From: Alphaproteobacteria bacterium
Lineage (GTDB): Bacteria > Myxococcota_A > UBA796 > GCA-2862545
Assembly (NCBI GenBank): GCA_020632885.1
Contig: JACKEQ010000021.1
Span: 1 to 64,000 of the forward strand
Length of the DNA stretch: 64,000 nt
Direction of reading: 5' to 3'
Shown here one piece after another: positions 16,618 through 24,980 of this stretch. The notes beneath the pieces were generated by a model. The model had not been told where the DNA came from. It was given only the letters and a program-made list of their open reading frames with translations, and did not search any database. A program made the position numbers and the translations under genes. The stretch's first letter is position 1. Each line of letters opens with the position of its first letter.

Positions 16618-18543
16618 CTACACCGCCTGCGAGAGCTCCTCCTCGGGCGGCGTCCAGCGCGCCAGTACCGAGAGCGCCCCCGGCGCCCCGATCGCCCACG
16701 CCCTGCGGCCGCCCTCCAGGCGCAGCGCGTCGGCCGCGTCGGGGTCGCCCTGGGCGCGGAGGGCCTCCACGCCGAGCAGCGTGCCGTTCGCGAGCAGCAT
16801 CCCGTTCCGTCGCGACTCACCGAGCTCCATCTGGGCGCGCCCGAGGGCCAGGGCGTCGTCGTAGCGCTCGCCGAGCAGCAGGCACGGTCCCGCGAACACG
16901 CGCACCACCTCCGCGAGCACGGGGTCCCCGATCGACGCGGCGGCCTCGAGGAGCAGCGGACCCACGCCCGTCGCCGCGCGGCCTGCCTCCAGCTCCACGA
17001 GGAGCGTCGTGGCCCGGTTCTCCGGGGTGTCCGGCAGGCTCCGGAGCCACGCGAGGGCATGCTGGGGCTCGCCGTCGGCCCACGCCTCGTCGATGGGCGT
17101 GCGCGGAGGGGCCTCCCGCACGGCGACCCGCGGGTTGCCCGGCACGATGCCCCCGGCGGTCTCGGCGAGCAGGCGATGGGCCAGCTCGTGGACCGTGCGC
17201 AGCGCGCGTACCGCCCGCTTCAGACCCGCCTTCAGGCCCTTGGGAGGCACGCTCTTCCGCTGGGCCGCCCGCGCGATCTCCACCAGCAGGCGGAGGTTCT
17301 TGTCGGTCTCCTGGTCCACCGTGACCGCCACCGAGCCGAGCGTGTCCATCGGCGGGCCCGCCGACCACATGCGGCTCACCTGGGCGAGCGCCACCGCAGC
17401 GGCGGCCACGTGGATGCGCGTGCGTGCCGTCGCGGCCGCCAGGCGCTCCGCGGCCTGCATGGCGGCGTAGTAGAGCGGCTCGTCCGGGTCGGGCCCGCCA
17501 CCCGTGAACTGCGCGAGGATCGCGTCCAGCCCGAGCGGATCCTCGTCCGCGTCGTCCTCCGGGATCTCGGCGATCATGGAGGGGAGGTAGACCTCGGGGT
17601 CCTCGAGGTCGAGCAGGATGTCGAGCACGGGAGCCAGCCGGGCCCCCGCCTCCGCCGGCAGCTCGCGGGGTTGCACGCGCGCCGGGGGCGCCTGGAAGGA
17701 CCGCTCCAGGACCGCGGTGGTCTTGGGCATCTGCTTGCCCTCCACGCCGGGGTCGATCCGCACCATCTCCGCGTGGCGCCGATGCCCCTGGAGCTCGAGA
17801 CAGAACGTCAGGAAGCCGAGGGTGGGGGAGGACCGGTCGGCGGTCAGGGTGGGACCGCGCTGGACGAGCAGCGTGCCCACCGCCCCCGTGCGCACGCGGT
17901 TGAGGAGCACGCGGCCCCAGGGGTCGTGCAGGAAGGAAGCGCCGGGCACGAACGTCCGCGCCAGCGTGCTGTCCAGCAGGCCCGTGCCGCACCAGCCCTG
18001 CACGGCCCGCCCCCAGTCCATGAGGCTCGCGGCCACCACCGTTCGGGACGGCTGGAGCTGGGAGTCGATCGTGAAGTCACCCCGCACGCGGTGCACACCC
18101 TCCGTGCGCACCGAGGCGAGGAACGCCTCGTCCTCCGGAGGCAGCTCGTCGCCCGGCATGGGCTCGAGCCACGACGGGCGATCCTCGGACTTGTTGGTGC
18201 CGGGGTTCCAGCTCCGGACGAGGTCCTCGAGGGTGAGCGGGAGGTCGTCGTCGACGTCGCCGTCACCGCCGTAGTCCTTGTCGGACTCCTGGCCGGCCTT
18301 CCGCATGGCCAGGCCGCCGCCCCCCCCTCCGTCGCCACCCGGGGCCGCCTGGCCGCCGGTGATCATCTGGTTCTGGATCGCCTGGTTGCCGAGCGTGTTC
18401 TGCTGGGTGTTCTGCTTCTGCTCGGACTCGTTGGCGTCCTTCTGGACCTCCTCCTCCTGCTCCTGCGCCTGATCCTGCTCCGGCTCGGCCTGCTTCTGCA
18501 GGTGTCGCGCGTTCGGGTCGTTGGGGTTGTTCGGTCTCGCCAT
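16618..18543 (-). CDS. Large protein with N-terminal LGN motif, possible eCIS cargo or accessory
   Basis: This 641-residue protein has a low-complexity Gln/Glu/Asn-rich N-terminus (residues 1-60) ending in NTLGNQAIQNQM, followed by a Gly-rich linker (70-77). The 'LGNxA(V/I)Q' motif recurs at the N-terminus of DUF4157-type and other proteins in eCIS loci. The remainder is not recognised: a mixed region (90-330) and a helical-repeat C-terminal half (350-641) with no catalytic motif. TACAAT on the minus strand about 25 nt upstream and GAGGA before the ATG are plausible expression signals. A link to the injection particle is inference from the motif and from the eCIS genes 13 kb away. Confidence 0.55.
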   Translation of the reverse strand: MARPNNPNDPNARHLQKQAEPEQDQAQEQEEEVQKDANESEQKQNTQQNTLGNQAIQNQMITGGQAAPGGDGGGGGGLAMRKAGQESDKDYGGDGDVDDDLPLTLEDLVRSWNPGTNKSEDRPSWLEPMPGDELPPEDEAFLASVRTEGVHRVRGDFTIDSQLQPSRTVVAASLMDWGRAVQGWCGTGLLDSTLARTFVPGASFLHDPWGRVLLNRVRTGAVGTLLVQRGPTLTADRSSPTLGFLTFCLELQGHRRHAEMVRIDPGVEGKQMPKTTAVLERSFQAPPARVQPRELPAEAGARLAPVLDILLDLEDPEVYLPSMIAEIPEDDADEDPLGLDAILAQFTGGGPDPDEPLYYAAMQAAERLAAATARTRIHVAAAAVALAQVSRMWSAGPPMDTLGSVAVTVDQETDKNLRLLVEIARAAQRKSVPPKGLKAGLKRAVRALRTVHELAHRLLAETAGGIVPGNPRVAVREAPPRTPIDEAWADGEPQHALAWLRSLPDTPENRATTLLVELEAGRAATGVGPLLLEAAASIGDPVLAEVVRVFAGPCLLLGERYDDALALGRAQMELGESRRNGMLLANGTLLGVEALRAQGDPDAADALRLEGGRRAWAIGAPGALSVLARWTPPEEELSQAV

Positions 18544-18631
18544 TGCGTCCTCGCCCGTCTATTGTAGACTCGTGGTGCGCAGTGCCGCTCCTCTCACGCG
18601 CGCGCCTGGCGGGTCTTCGGCCCGTCGTTCG
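18544..18631. promoter_or_regulatory. Divergent intergenic region between LGN-motif gene and pseudokinase
   Basis: This 88-bp gap holds the most AT-rich patch of the area (around 18557-18570). Read on the minus strand it gives TACAAT, a good -10 for the LGN-motif gene. On the plus strand TATTGT could serve the pseudokinase operon. No clear -35 elements are visible. Confidence 0.35.
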
Positions 18632-20785
18632 ATGTCGAACTCCAGACGACGGGACGCATTGCAGACGATCGCGGGCATGCAGGGCACGGGGCGGCGCCTG
18701 GTCGGGCCGGGTGTCGACCTCGTCGAGGTGGTCGGGGCGGGCGACGTGAGACACGTCGCTCTCGTCGTCGATCATGCGCTCCGCGACCATCCCACGCTCC
18801 ACGGCGAGCTCGAGTTCGGCATCGGGTTCATGGAGCAGCCGGAGGTCACGGGGCTCGCCCGCCTGGTGGCCCACTCGCCGGACGAGGGCGCGTTCGTCTA
18901 CCCCACCGGCACGGTCTGGTCGGTGGCCGAGCTGGTCCGCGAGCTGGCGAGCGCCGGCGAGACCGCCGGGGTGAAGGCCGGCCTCGAGCTCTGCTACATG
19001 GCGGGCGAGATCCTCGTCGAGGCCGCGGATCAGTCCGCCCACAGCGGGCTCGCCGGGCACGGCAGCGTGGACCCCTGGAAGGTCGTCCTCAAGGCCGACG
19101 GCCAGGTGAGCATCATCGGCTACGGTCTCCCGCGGCCCGAGATCGAGGCCTGGCTCGACGACGACACCCGCCTGCCGAGCGAGGACGGCCTCCGCTACTG
19201 CGCACCCGAGAACCTCCGGTCCGACGGCCAGTCGGACCTCTCGTCGGACCTCTTCTCGCTGTCCCTCGTCGCCCTCGAGCTCATGGTGGGCAGGCCCGTC
19301 TACGACGGTCTCGTGTCCGACGTGAAGCAGCAGGCCCTGCGCGGCGAGGCCGCCCGCAAGCTCTACCAGTGGCGCGATCGGCTCCCCGACCCCGTGCGCG
19401 AGGTGCTCGGCAAGGCCCTGAAGCCCGACGCCGACACCCGCTTCCGCGACGGCCTCGACTTCGTCTACAGCGTGCACGATCTCCTCGGTGGCATCGATGC
19501 TGGCGACGGTCCGTCCCTGCGCGAGCTCGTCACCACCGTGCGCGCGCGGCAGAAGCGCGGGGTGGCTGCTCTCGGCGGGCGCACGGGCTCCCTCTCGGTC
19601 GAGGAGCTGGCCGAGCTCGCCGCGGACATCGATGCGCAGGGCGTGGCCACCTCCCTCCCGGCTCCCCGGCAGCCGCGGCCCGAGCCCGAGGCCGAGGGCG
19701 GTGAGAAGCCCCGCTGGAAGCGCGCCACCCGCAACCGCAACGGGTCGGAGGTCGCCCGGTCCCCGCGCCGTTCGCGCGGCGGCATGGTGGCCGAGGCCAC
19801 GCCCGCGCCCATCGCGCCCCCTACGGCGGCTCCGGAGGACAGCGCGCGCGACCGGCTGTTGCGTCGCCTGCGCGACCGGGGAGGGCCCGCGGCCAACGAG
19901 CGTCCCCAGCGGTCCGCGCCCCCTGCGGCCGTCACGGCTGCGGCGGTGGCCGCATCTTCCGCTCCTGCCCCGTCCGCCACCGCGGTCACCGAGAACGACG
20001 AGGTCACCTCGTCGCGCCGCCGCCGTCCGGGCGGTCGGGCAGCCGCCCTCCTCGAGCGTCTCCGGTCGTCCTCGAGCGAGACCGTCGCACCCACGGCCCC
20101 CTCCGAGCGCCGCCGTCGCGGAGCCACCCCCGCACCGGCGGAGCCCCGGACCGCCCCGCCGCCCCGCGCCGAGAAGCCGGAGCCGTCGGTGGTCCGCGCC
20201 ACGCCCGCCCCGGTGCAGGAGCGGCCGGCTCCGGTGCCCGAGCGTGTCCGGGCCGCCCCCACCGTGGAGCTCCCGCCGCCCGTCGTCCACCACGATCCCG
20301 AGCCGTCCGAAGGGCCCACCGAGGTCCTCGCCGGAGCGTCCAGCGACGAGATCGTCATCGCCTGGCAGGGCCGGATCGTGAAGCTCATGCGGAAGTCCGC
20401 ACCCTCCGCGTCCGCCCTCGCGGACATGGCGGCCCGGGAGCTGCTCCTGCCCCGCGTCGACGCCCTCGGGAGCAGGGTCGCGGTGTTCCGCCTCGCGGCC
20501 AACGGCCGCAGGGTGCCCGCGAGCTCGCCTGTCCAGGGCCTGCCGCCCGCCGTGGAGCTCCAGCGCATCGCGAACCAGCCGCGCATCACCACCGTGGTGG
20601 GCGACGACGGCACGCGCACCGTGGTCGCGCTGGGCGAGGCCGTTCCGGTCGCCGACCTCGAGGCGGTCCTGGCCGGCCTCCTCGGCCTCTCGCGGGGCTT
20701 CTCGGTGTGCGCGGCGGGGCGCCGGCTGCAGGCCGACGAGGTGCTCGGGGATCTCGACACCACCGAGCTGGAGATCCGTCGATGA
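18632..20785 (+). CDS. Pseudokinase with two C-terminal ubiquitin-like domains
   Basis: This protein has 717 residues. Residues 25-290 have the layout of a Hanks kinase, but the catalytic loop reads HGSVDPWKVVL (143-153) instead of HRDxKxxN, and DFG is replaced by GYG (163-165), so it should be catalytically dead. CAPE (190-193) and SSDLFSLSLVALELM are retained. A long Pro/Ala/Arg-rich linker (about 350-570) follows. The last 146 residues form two beta-grasp-like units (about 572-646 and 651-717). The second ends with FSVCAAGRRLQADEVLGDLD and TELEIRR, in the pattern of ubiquitin strands 3 to 5. It overlaps the FHA gene by 4 nt. It is probably a scaffold. Confidence 0.7.
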   Translation: MSNSRRRDALQTIAGMQGTGRRLVGPGVDLVEVVGAGDVRHVALVVDHALRDHPTLHGELEFGIGFMEQPEVTGLARLVAHSPDEGAFVYPTGTVWSVAELVRELASAGETAGVKAGLELCYMAGEILVEAADQSAHSGLAGHGSVDPWKVVLKADGQVSIIGYGLPRPEIEAWLDDDTRLPSEDGLRYCAPENLRSDGQSDLSSDLFSLSLVALELMVGRPVYDGLVSDVKQQALRGEAARKLYQWRDRLPDPVREVLGKALKPDADTRFRDGLDFVYSVHDLLGGIDAGDGPSLRELVTTVRARQKRGVAALGGRTGSLSVEELAELAADIDAQGVATSLPAPRQPRPEPEAEGGEKPRWKRATRNRNGSEVARSPRRSRGGMVAEATPAPIAPPTAAPEDSARDRLLRRLRDRGGPAANERPQRSAPPAAVTAAAVAASSAPAPSATAVTENDEVTSSRRRRPGGRAAALLERLRSSSSETVAPTAPSERRRRGATPAPAEPRTAPPPRAEKPEPSVVRATPAPVQERPAPVPERVRAAPTVELPPPVVHHDPEPSEGPTEVLAGASSDEIVIAWQGRIVKLMRKSAPSASALADMAARELLLPRVDALGSRVAVFRLAANGRRVPASSPVQGLPPAVELQRIANQPRITTVVGDDGTRTVVALGEAVPVADLEAVLAGLLGLSRGFSVCAAGRRLQADEVLGDLDTTELEIRR

Positions 20786-22440
20786 GCGGGGTGACGCAGG
20801 AACGTTGGGACGTCGCGCTGGTCATCCTCTCGGGGCCGCTGCGCTCCAACGTGGAGCACGTCTACCGCGGGCCGATCGTCCGCATCGGGCACAACCCCGG
20901 CCCGGGCGGGGTGCAGCTCACGGGCTACCGCGGCCTCGACGCCCGCCAGTGCACGATCACGGCCTACGACGGCGGCTCGGCGGAGGTGTCCCCCGTGGGC
21001 ACCAACCAGGTCCGGATCGCACCGCACGCGAACGTGAACTGGAACAACATCGACCCCATCAACGGCCCCACGTTCCTGTCCAACGGATGCGCCCTCCACA
21101 TCGGGCCGGTCGGCCGCGGCGCCACGCTGCAGTTCGTGGAGTGCCGGCGGCTCGGCGTCTGGGAGGGCGGGGCGATCCGCTCCGAGTACGTCGCTCAGGA
21201 CAACCAGCTCGGTGCGGGTGTGCCCACCGCCTACGACGCCAAGCGGGTCGGGCGGATCCAGGTCTCCATGGTGCCGGCCTGGTTCATCGGTTGCCTCGGC
21301 CTCACGCTCGGCTCCACCGCGTTCACCGTGCTGGCCGCCGCGCTCATCGTGATCGTCGGCAACCGCGACGTCGTCGACCTCGGGCCGGTGGACGACGACT
21401 ACGAGTACTTCAAGTCCGTCGACATGACCAAGCCCCCGGACGCCAAGCTGCTCAAGGGCCTCGAGCAGCCCATGCTGCACTGGGTCATGCGGCCCAACAT
21501 GGACGCCGCCGGAGGCCGTCACCCCGAGCTCGAGGACCCCAAGACCTGGGACCGCACGTTCATGCGGTACGTCACCCGGTCCGTCGAGCTGCACGTCAAG
21601 CAGAAGCCCTTCTTCAAGAACCTGGACGACCGGCGCGCCGAGTGGGCCATCGTGCTCAAGGAGATGCGCCGGGCCGGCCTGCCCGAGGTGTTCGCCGCCA
21701 TCCCCTACCAGGAGTCCCGGTACCGCAGCGACGCCCAGTCCTACGTCTGCGCGAAGGGGCCCTGGCAGTTCATGCCCGAGACCGCCCACCGCGTCGACCA
21801 GCACTACAACTCCGAGCTGCGGGTCCAGGGTTGTCGCCTGCGGGGGCGTCCGTCCGCGTGGTCGCCCAAGGACTTCACGCCGCCGTTCACCTCCCAGGCG
21901 CCCTACGTGGAGGACGAGAAGTGCCTGATCACCTCGTGTGACGTGGACGACCGGTCGGACCTCCGGAAGTCCACCGCGGGTGCCGTGCTCACGCTCAAGG
22001 AGGCCTGGGACGACCCTCTGGTCGCGGAGAGCGGGGCGGCCGTGCAGGTCACCATCCTCTCGCACAACGCGGGGGCGGACGACTCCAAGTGGGGCAAGCG
22101 GAAGGCCACCAACCTGATCCCCGCGCTGCGCACGTGGATCGCCAAGAACGGCGCGCAGCAGGGGCCGGCGTTCTACGGGAACAACATCCTCTGCGAGACC
22201 CACAACGAGAAGAAGCTCTGCGGGTCCCTCCTGATGCCCGAGACCCAGCACTACGCCTACAACATCGTGGCGCAGCACATCATCGCGGTCTGCTACTACA
22301 GCAAGGAGTACGCCCACGAGCCCGAGTTCGCGCCCTGGGCGCCCTGGGCCCTCGACGACGCGTACTGCAGCCAGTTCACCATCCCCTCCAAGGTCGAGGT
22401 GAAGGGCTGGCAGCTCAAGAAGCGTGCGGGTGAGCTGTGA
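20782..22440 (+). CDS. FHA-like domain, TM helix and lytic transglycosylase fusion
   Basis: This protein has 552 residues. Residues 25-120 are a divergent FHA-like domain (GPIVRIGHNPG start), but the phosphothreonine-contacting S-R-x-H is replaced by DARQC. One TM helix (163-193) places the rest in the periplasm. Residues 285-500 are a MltD-type lytic transglycosylase with catalytic Glu311 in IPYQESRYRSDAQS and the following GPWQFMPETA motif. Six cysteines in this half may form disulfides. Such an enzyme cleaves peptidoglycan glycan strands to 1,6-anhydro ends. Joined to a cytoplasmic signalling domain and overlapping the pseudokinase gene, its activity or location is probably controlled from inside the cell. 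Confidence 0.82.
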   Translation: MSGVTQERWDVALVILSGPLRSNVEHVYRGPIVRIGHNPGPGGVQLTGYRGLDARQCTITAYDGGSAEVSPVGTNQVRIAPHANVNWNNIDPINGPTFLSNGCALHIGPVGRGATLQFVECRRLGVWEGGAIRSEYVAQDNQLGAGVPTAYDAKRVGRIQVSMVPAWFIGCLGLTLGSTAFTVLAAALIVIVGNRDVVDLGPVDDDYEYFKSVDMTKPPDAKLLKGLEQPMLHWVMRPNMDAAGGRHPELEDPKTWDRTFMRYVTRSVELHVKQKPFFKNLDDRRAEWAIVLKEMRRAGLPEVFAAIPYQESRYRSDAQSYVCAKGPWQFMPETAHRVDQHYNSELRVQGCRLRGRPSAWSPKDFTPPFTSQAPYVEDEKCLITSCDVDDRSDLRKSTAGAVLTLKEAWDDPLVAESGAAVQVTILSHNAGADDSKWGKRKATNLIPALRTWIAKNGAQQGPAFYGNNILCETHNEKKLCGSLLMPETQHYAYNIVAQHIIAVCYYSKEYAHEPEFAPWAPWALDDAYCSQFTIPSKVEVKGWQLKKRAGEL

Positions 22441-23168
22441 GCTCCAAGACCACGATGCGCCCGTTCGCGGTGGTCTTCGGGCTCTTCGCGAGCTTCACGC
22501 TCACCTGTGGCCTCGTCTGGCAGGAGCAGCTGCCCCGCCGTCCCTCGGACGACCGCACCGAGGTCCAGGACGAGCCCCTCCGCAAGATGACGTTCACGTC
22601 GGCCCGTCGGCGCGACAACTTCACCGACATGGGGCTCTCGCCCGAGGACGCCGAGCGGGCCGCCGAGCGTGCGAAGTCGCTCCTGGCCAACAAGGCGCGC
22701 TTCGAGAAGATGCTCCAGGAGCAGGGCGCCGACGTCGGGATCGCGTTCTGTCCCGAGCCGAGCGAGCTCCCCGTGATCTACGGCGCGATGCGCTTCCTGG
22801 TCGTGGAGGAGGGCGGCGTGCGCTCCGTCATCGACGGCAACAACGGCCTCCTTCGCTTCGTGGAGCAACCCTGGTACACCACCAATGCCACCGTGCGCCC
22901 CATCTACGACGCGTTCGAGGCCCGGAAGGATCGCCGCGTGGACGCCACCGTGATGGGCATCGCCGCCATCCTCACCCAGCGGGAGCAGGAGGCCGTGAAC
23001 TACCAGGGCCCGTGGTCCACCGCGGCTTTCGTCGGTGGAGACTTCGAGACCGTCGTCCGGCAGGCCCCGGCGGTCCGCGCCAAGACCGTCGAGTACCTGG
23101 CGCTCGTGCATGTGCTGTCGGAGATCGCGAACCGACCCGACGGCATCTGCGATACGGACCTGCTATAG
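22437..23168 (+). CDS. Membrane-anchored periplasmic protein of unknown family
   Basis: This 243-residue protein starts at a GTG that overlaps the transglycosylase stop (GTGA). A hydrophobic segment (about 8-27, VVFGLFASFTLTCGLVW) is a signal anchor, and the rest should lie in the periplasm. The body has a charged helical part (45-95), then an alpha/beta part with YGAMRFLVVEEGGVRSVIDG and a helical end. I do not recognise it. The tight coupling suggests that it modulates or binds the transglycosylase. Its last codons overlap a TATAGT that may be the -10 of the kinase gene. Confidence 0.6.
   Translation: MSSKTTMRPFAVVFGLFASFTLTCGLVWQEQLPRRPSDDRTEVQDEPLRKMTFTSARRRDNFTDMGLSPEDAERAAERAKSLLANKARFEKMLQEQGADVGIAFCPEPSELPVIYGAMRFLVVEEGGVRSVIDGNNGLLRFVEQPWYTTNATVRPIYDAFEARKDRRVDATVMGIAAILTQREQEAVNYQGPWSTAAFVGGDFETVVRQAPAVRAKTVEYLALVHVLSEIANRPDGICDTDLL
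23163..23168 (+). promoter_or_regulatory. Candidate internal -10 element before the active kinase
   Basis: TATAGT overlaps the stop codon of the preceding gene, 35 nt before the kinase ATG. This would allow separate expression of the kinase. The -35 position has no recognisable match. Confidence 0.3.
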
Positions 23169-23202
23169 TCGCCGCCGTGCGCAGACCGAGGGCAACACGT
23201 CC

Positions 23203-24960
23203 ATGAGCGCCGGACGACGTCGCTTCCGGATCATCAAGGAGATCGCCGAGGGCGGTTTCGGCAAGGTGTACCTCGCCGAGCAGATCTCGAGCGACGGGTT
23301 CTCCCGGATCGTCGCCGTGAAGCTCCTCCACGCGAAGTGGTCGAGCCACGACGAGGTCGTGATGCGCACGCGGGACGAGGCCCGCCTGCTGGGCCTCATC
23401 CGCCACCAGCACATCGTGAAGGTGGAGGACCTCACCTCCCTCGATGGCAAGTGCGCCATCGTCATGGAGTACCTCGAGGGCTGCGACCTCAAGTGGATGA
23501 TCTCCTTCCTGCAGGAGCGGGGGCTGGACTTCCCGCGCGCCGCGCTGTTCGAGATCATCCTCGCCGTCGCCAGCGCGCTGGACGCCGCGTACAACGGCGT
23601 GCCCCTCCAGGGCGGGCAACCGCTCCGCGTGATCCACCGCGACATCAAGCCGTCGAACATCTTCGTGACCGTCGCCGGTGGTGTGAAGGTGCTGGACTTC
23701 GGTACGGCGCGCGCCAACTTCGCCGAGCGTGAGGCGAAGACCCAGGCGCTGGCCTTCGGCTCGCAGGGCTACATGGCCCCCGAGCGCATGCTGGGCGAGG
23801 AGGACACCCCGGCGGCGGACATCTTCTCGCTGGGCGTGGCGCTCTACGAGATCCTGGCGCTCGAGAGCTTCGGTCGCATCCCGCCCCGGCCCACCAAGTT
23901 CGCCGCCAAGGTCGAGGAGCGCGTGCGCTCCATCCCGCTGTCGGGAGACCCCGAGTGGTGCGACCAGGTGCGCGACACCCTGCGCCTGATGCTGAGCTAC
24001 GAGGCGGACGACCGCCCCACCGCCGCCCAGCTCGTGGAGATCATGGAGCTCCTCGCGCAGGACGCCAACGACATGGGGCTGCGCCGCTTCTGCCGCACCC
24101 TGGTGGCCGAGGCCAAGGCCCACCTGCCCGAGGCCGAGGGCGGCGACCCCCTGGCGGGTCGCATCGTGGAGGAGGACGCCTCCTTCGGCCAGTCCCGGGC
24201 CGTCGCGGAGACCTACCTCGACGACGACACCGCCGCCCCGCCCACCGAGCGCATGCGTCCGGCCGAGATCGCCGAGATGATGCGACGCGAGAAGGAGCAG
24301 CAGGCATCGGGCGAGACCCCTACGGCTCACGGCCAGCAGCAGCGCTCCAGCCCCCACGCGCGCAAGAAGGAGCCCACGGGCGCCCATGCCAAGGTCCCGC
24401 TGCCCGCGGACGAGGGCAAGGGGAGCGGGCTCGCCTTCCTGATGGCGGGCGGAGGGTTCGTGCTCGTCGGGATCGGCGCGGCCGTCGTGGTGATCCTGGT
24501 CCTCCTGGTCGTGCTGGTGATGTACAGCGGCGACTCGGGTGGCGTGGTCACGGTCGACCCGCCGCCGGTTCCCGCCACGCCGAAGCCCACGCCGGACCCC
24601 GCGCCGGAGCCCACGCCGGATCCGGCACCGCCGGGTCCAGAGCCGGCCCAGCCCACGCCCGAGCCCGCACAGCCGGCTCCGGCCGGGGCCCCTGCCGGGG
24701 TCACGGTGGACGAGGCCAGCCCCGGAGGGGCCAAGGTGGGCCTCGAGATGGTCGGAGGCCCGGCAGACATCCTGATCCGCGGTCCGGGATCCAAGTACAC
24801 CTGGGACGGTGCCGCGCCCATCGAGCTCGACCTTTCGCCCGGCCTGTACCGCACGATCGTGAAGGCCGGCGGCCGCACGCTGCGCAAGAACTTCGAGGTG
24901 GCCAAGGGGCCGTGCGCCTTCAAGTTCGACGGCGAGGACTGGGCGGGCGGCTGCAAGTGA
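23203..24960 (+). CDS. Transmembrane Ser/Thr protein kinase (active Hanks type)
   Basis: This protein has 585 residues. The kinase domain (8-275) is complete: IAEGGFGKVY loop, Lys40 in AVKLL, HRDIKPSN (Asp147), DFGTA (165-169), and GSQGYMAPER with ADIFSLGVALYE. A charged linker leads to a TM helix at about 408-441. Outside is a Pro-rich stalk of PTPDPAPEPTPDPAP type, then a small beta domain (about 510-585, three Cys in total near its end) resembling PEGA-like modules that bind the envelope. It is the only obviously catalytic kinase of this cluster and is a good candidate to phosphorylate the pseudokinase/FHA proteins encoded just upstream. Confidence 0.9.
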   Translation: MSAGRRRFRIIKEIAEGGFGKVYLAEQISSDGFSRIVAVKLLHAKWSSHDEVVMRTRDEARLLGLIRHQHIVKVEDLTSLDGKCAIVMEYLEGCDLKWMISFLQERGLDFPRAALFEIILAVASALDAAYNGVPLQGGQPLRVIHRDIKPSNIFVTVAGGVKVLDFGTARANFAEREAKTQALAFGSQGYMAPERMLGEEDTPAADIFSLGVALYEILALESFGRIPPRPTKFAAKVEERVRSIPLSGDPEWCDQVRDTLRLMLSYEADDRPTAAQLVEIMELLAQDANDMGLRRFCRTLVAEAKAHLPEAEGGDPLAGRIVEEDASFGQSRAVAETYLDDDTAAPPTERMRPAEIAEMMRREKEQQASGETPTAHGQQQRSSPHARKKEPTGAHAKVPLPADEGKGSGLAFLMAGGGFVLVGIGAAVVVILVLLVVLVMYSGDSGGVVTVDPPPVPATPKPTPDPAPEPTPDPAPPGPEPAQPTPEPAQPAPAGAPAGVTVDEASPGGAKVGLEMVGGPADILIRGPGSKYTWDGAAPIELDLSPGLYRTIVKAGGRTLRKNFEVAKGPCAFKFDGEDWAGGCK

Positions 24961-24962
24961 CC

Positions 24963-24980
24963 CCCCGCGCATGAGCGGGG
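24963..24980 (+). promoter_or_regulatory. Hairpin enclosing the start codon of the helical-repeat gene
   Basis: CCCCGC (24963-24968) can pair with GCGGGG (24975-24980), leaving the ATG at 24971 in the 6-base loop. The structure could limit initiation unless ribosomes arrive from the kinase gene, which ends 10 nt upstream. Confidence 0.35.

Noticed and set aside
16113..17324. Plus-strand open frame of 403 codons over the PDZ and LGN-motif genes
   Set aside because: The translation is Arg/Pro/Ala-rich low-complexity shadow; the PDZ and LGN-motif frames have real domains and signals.
18607..18622. A GG-N10-GC pair (TGGCGGG ... GGCC) as sigma-54 promoter for the pseudokinase operon
   Set aside because: Only the dinucleotide spacing fits; the flanking -24 and -12 bases do not match the consensus.
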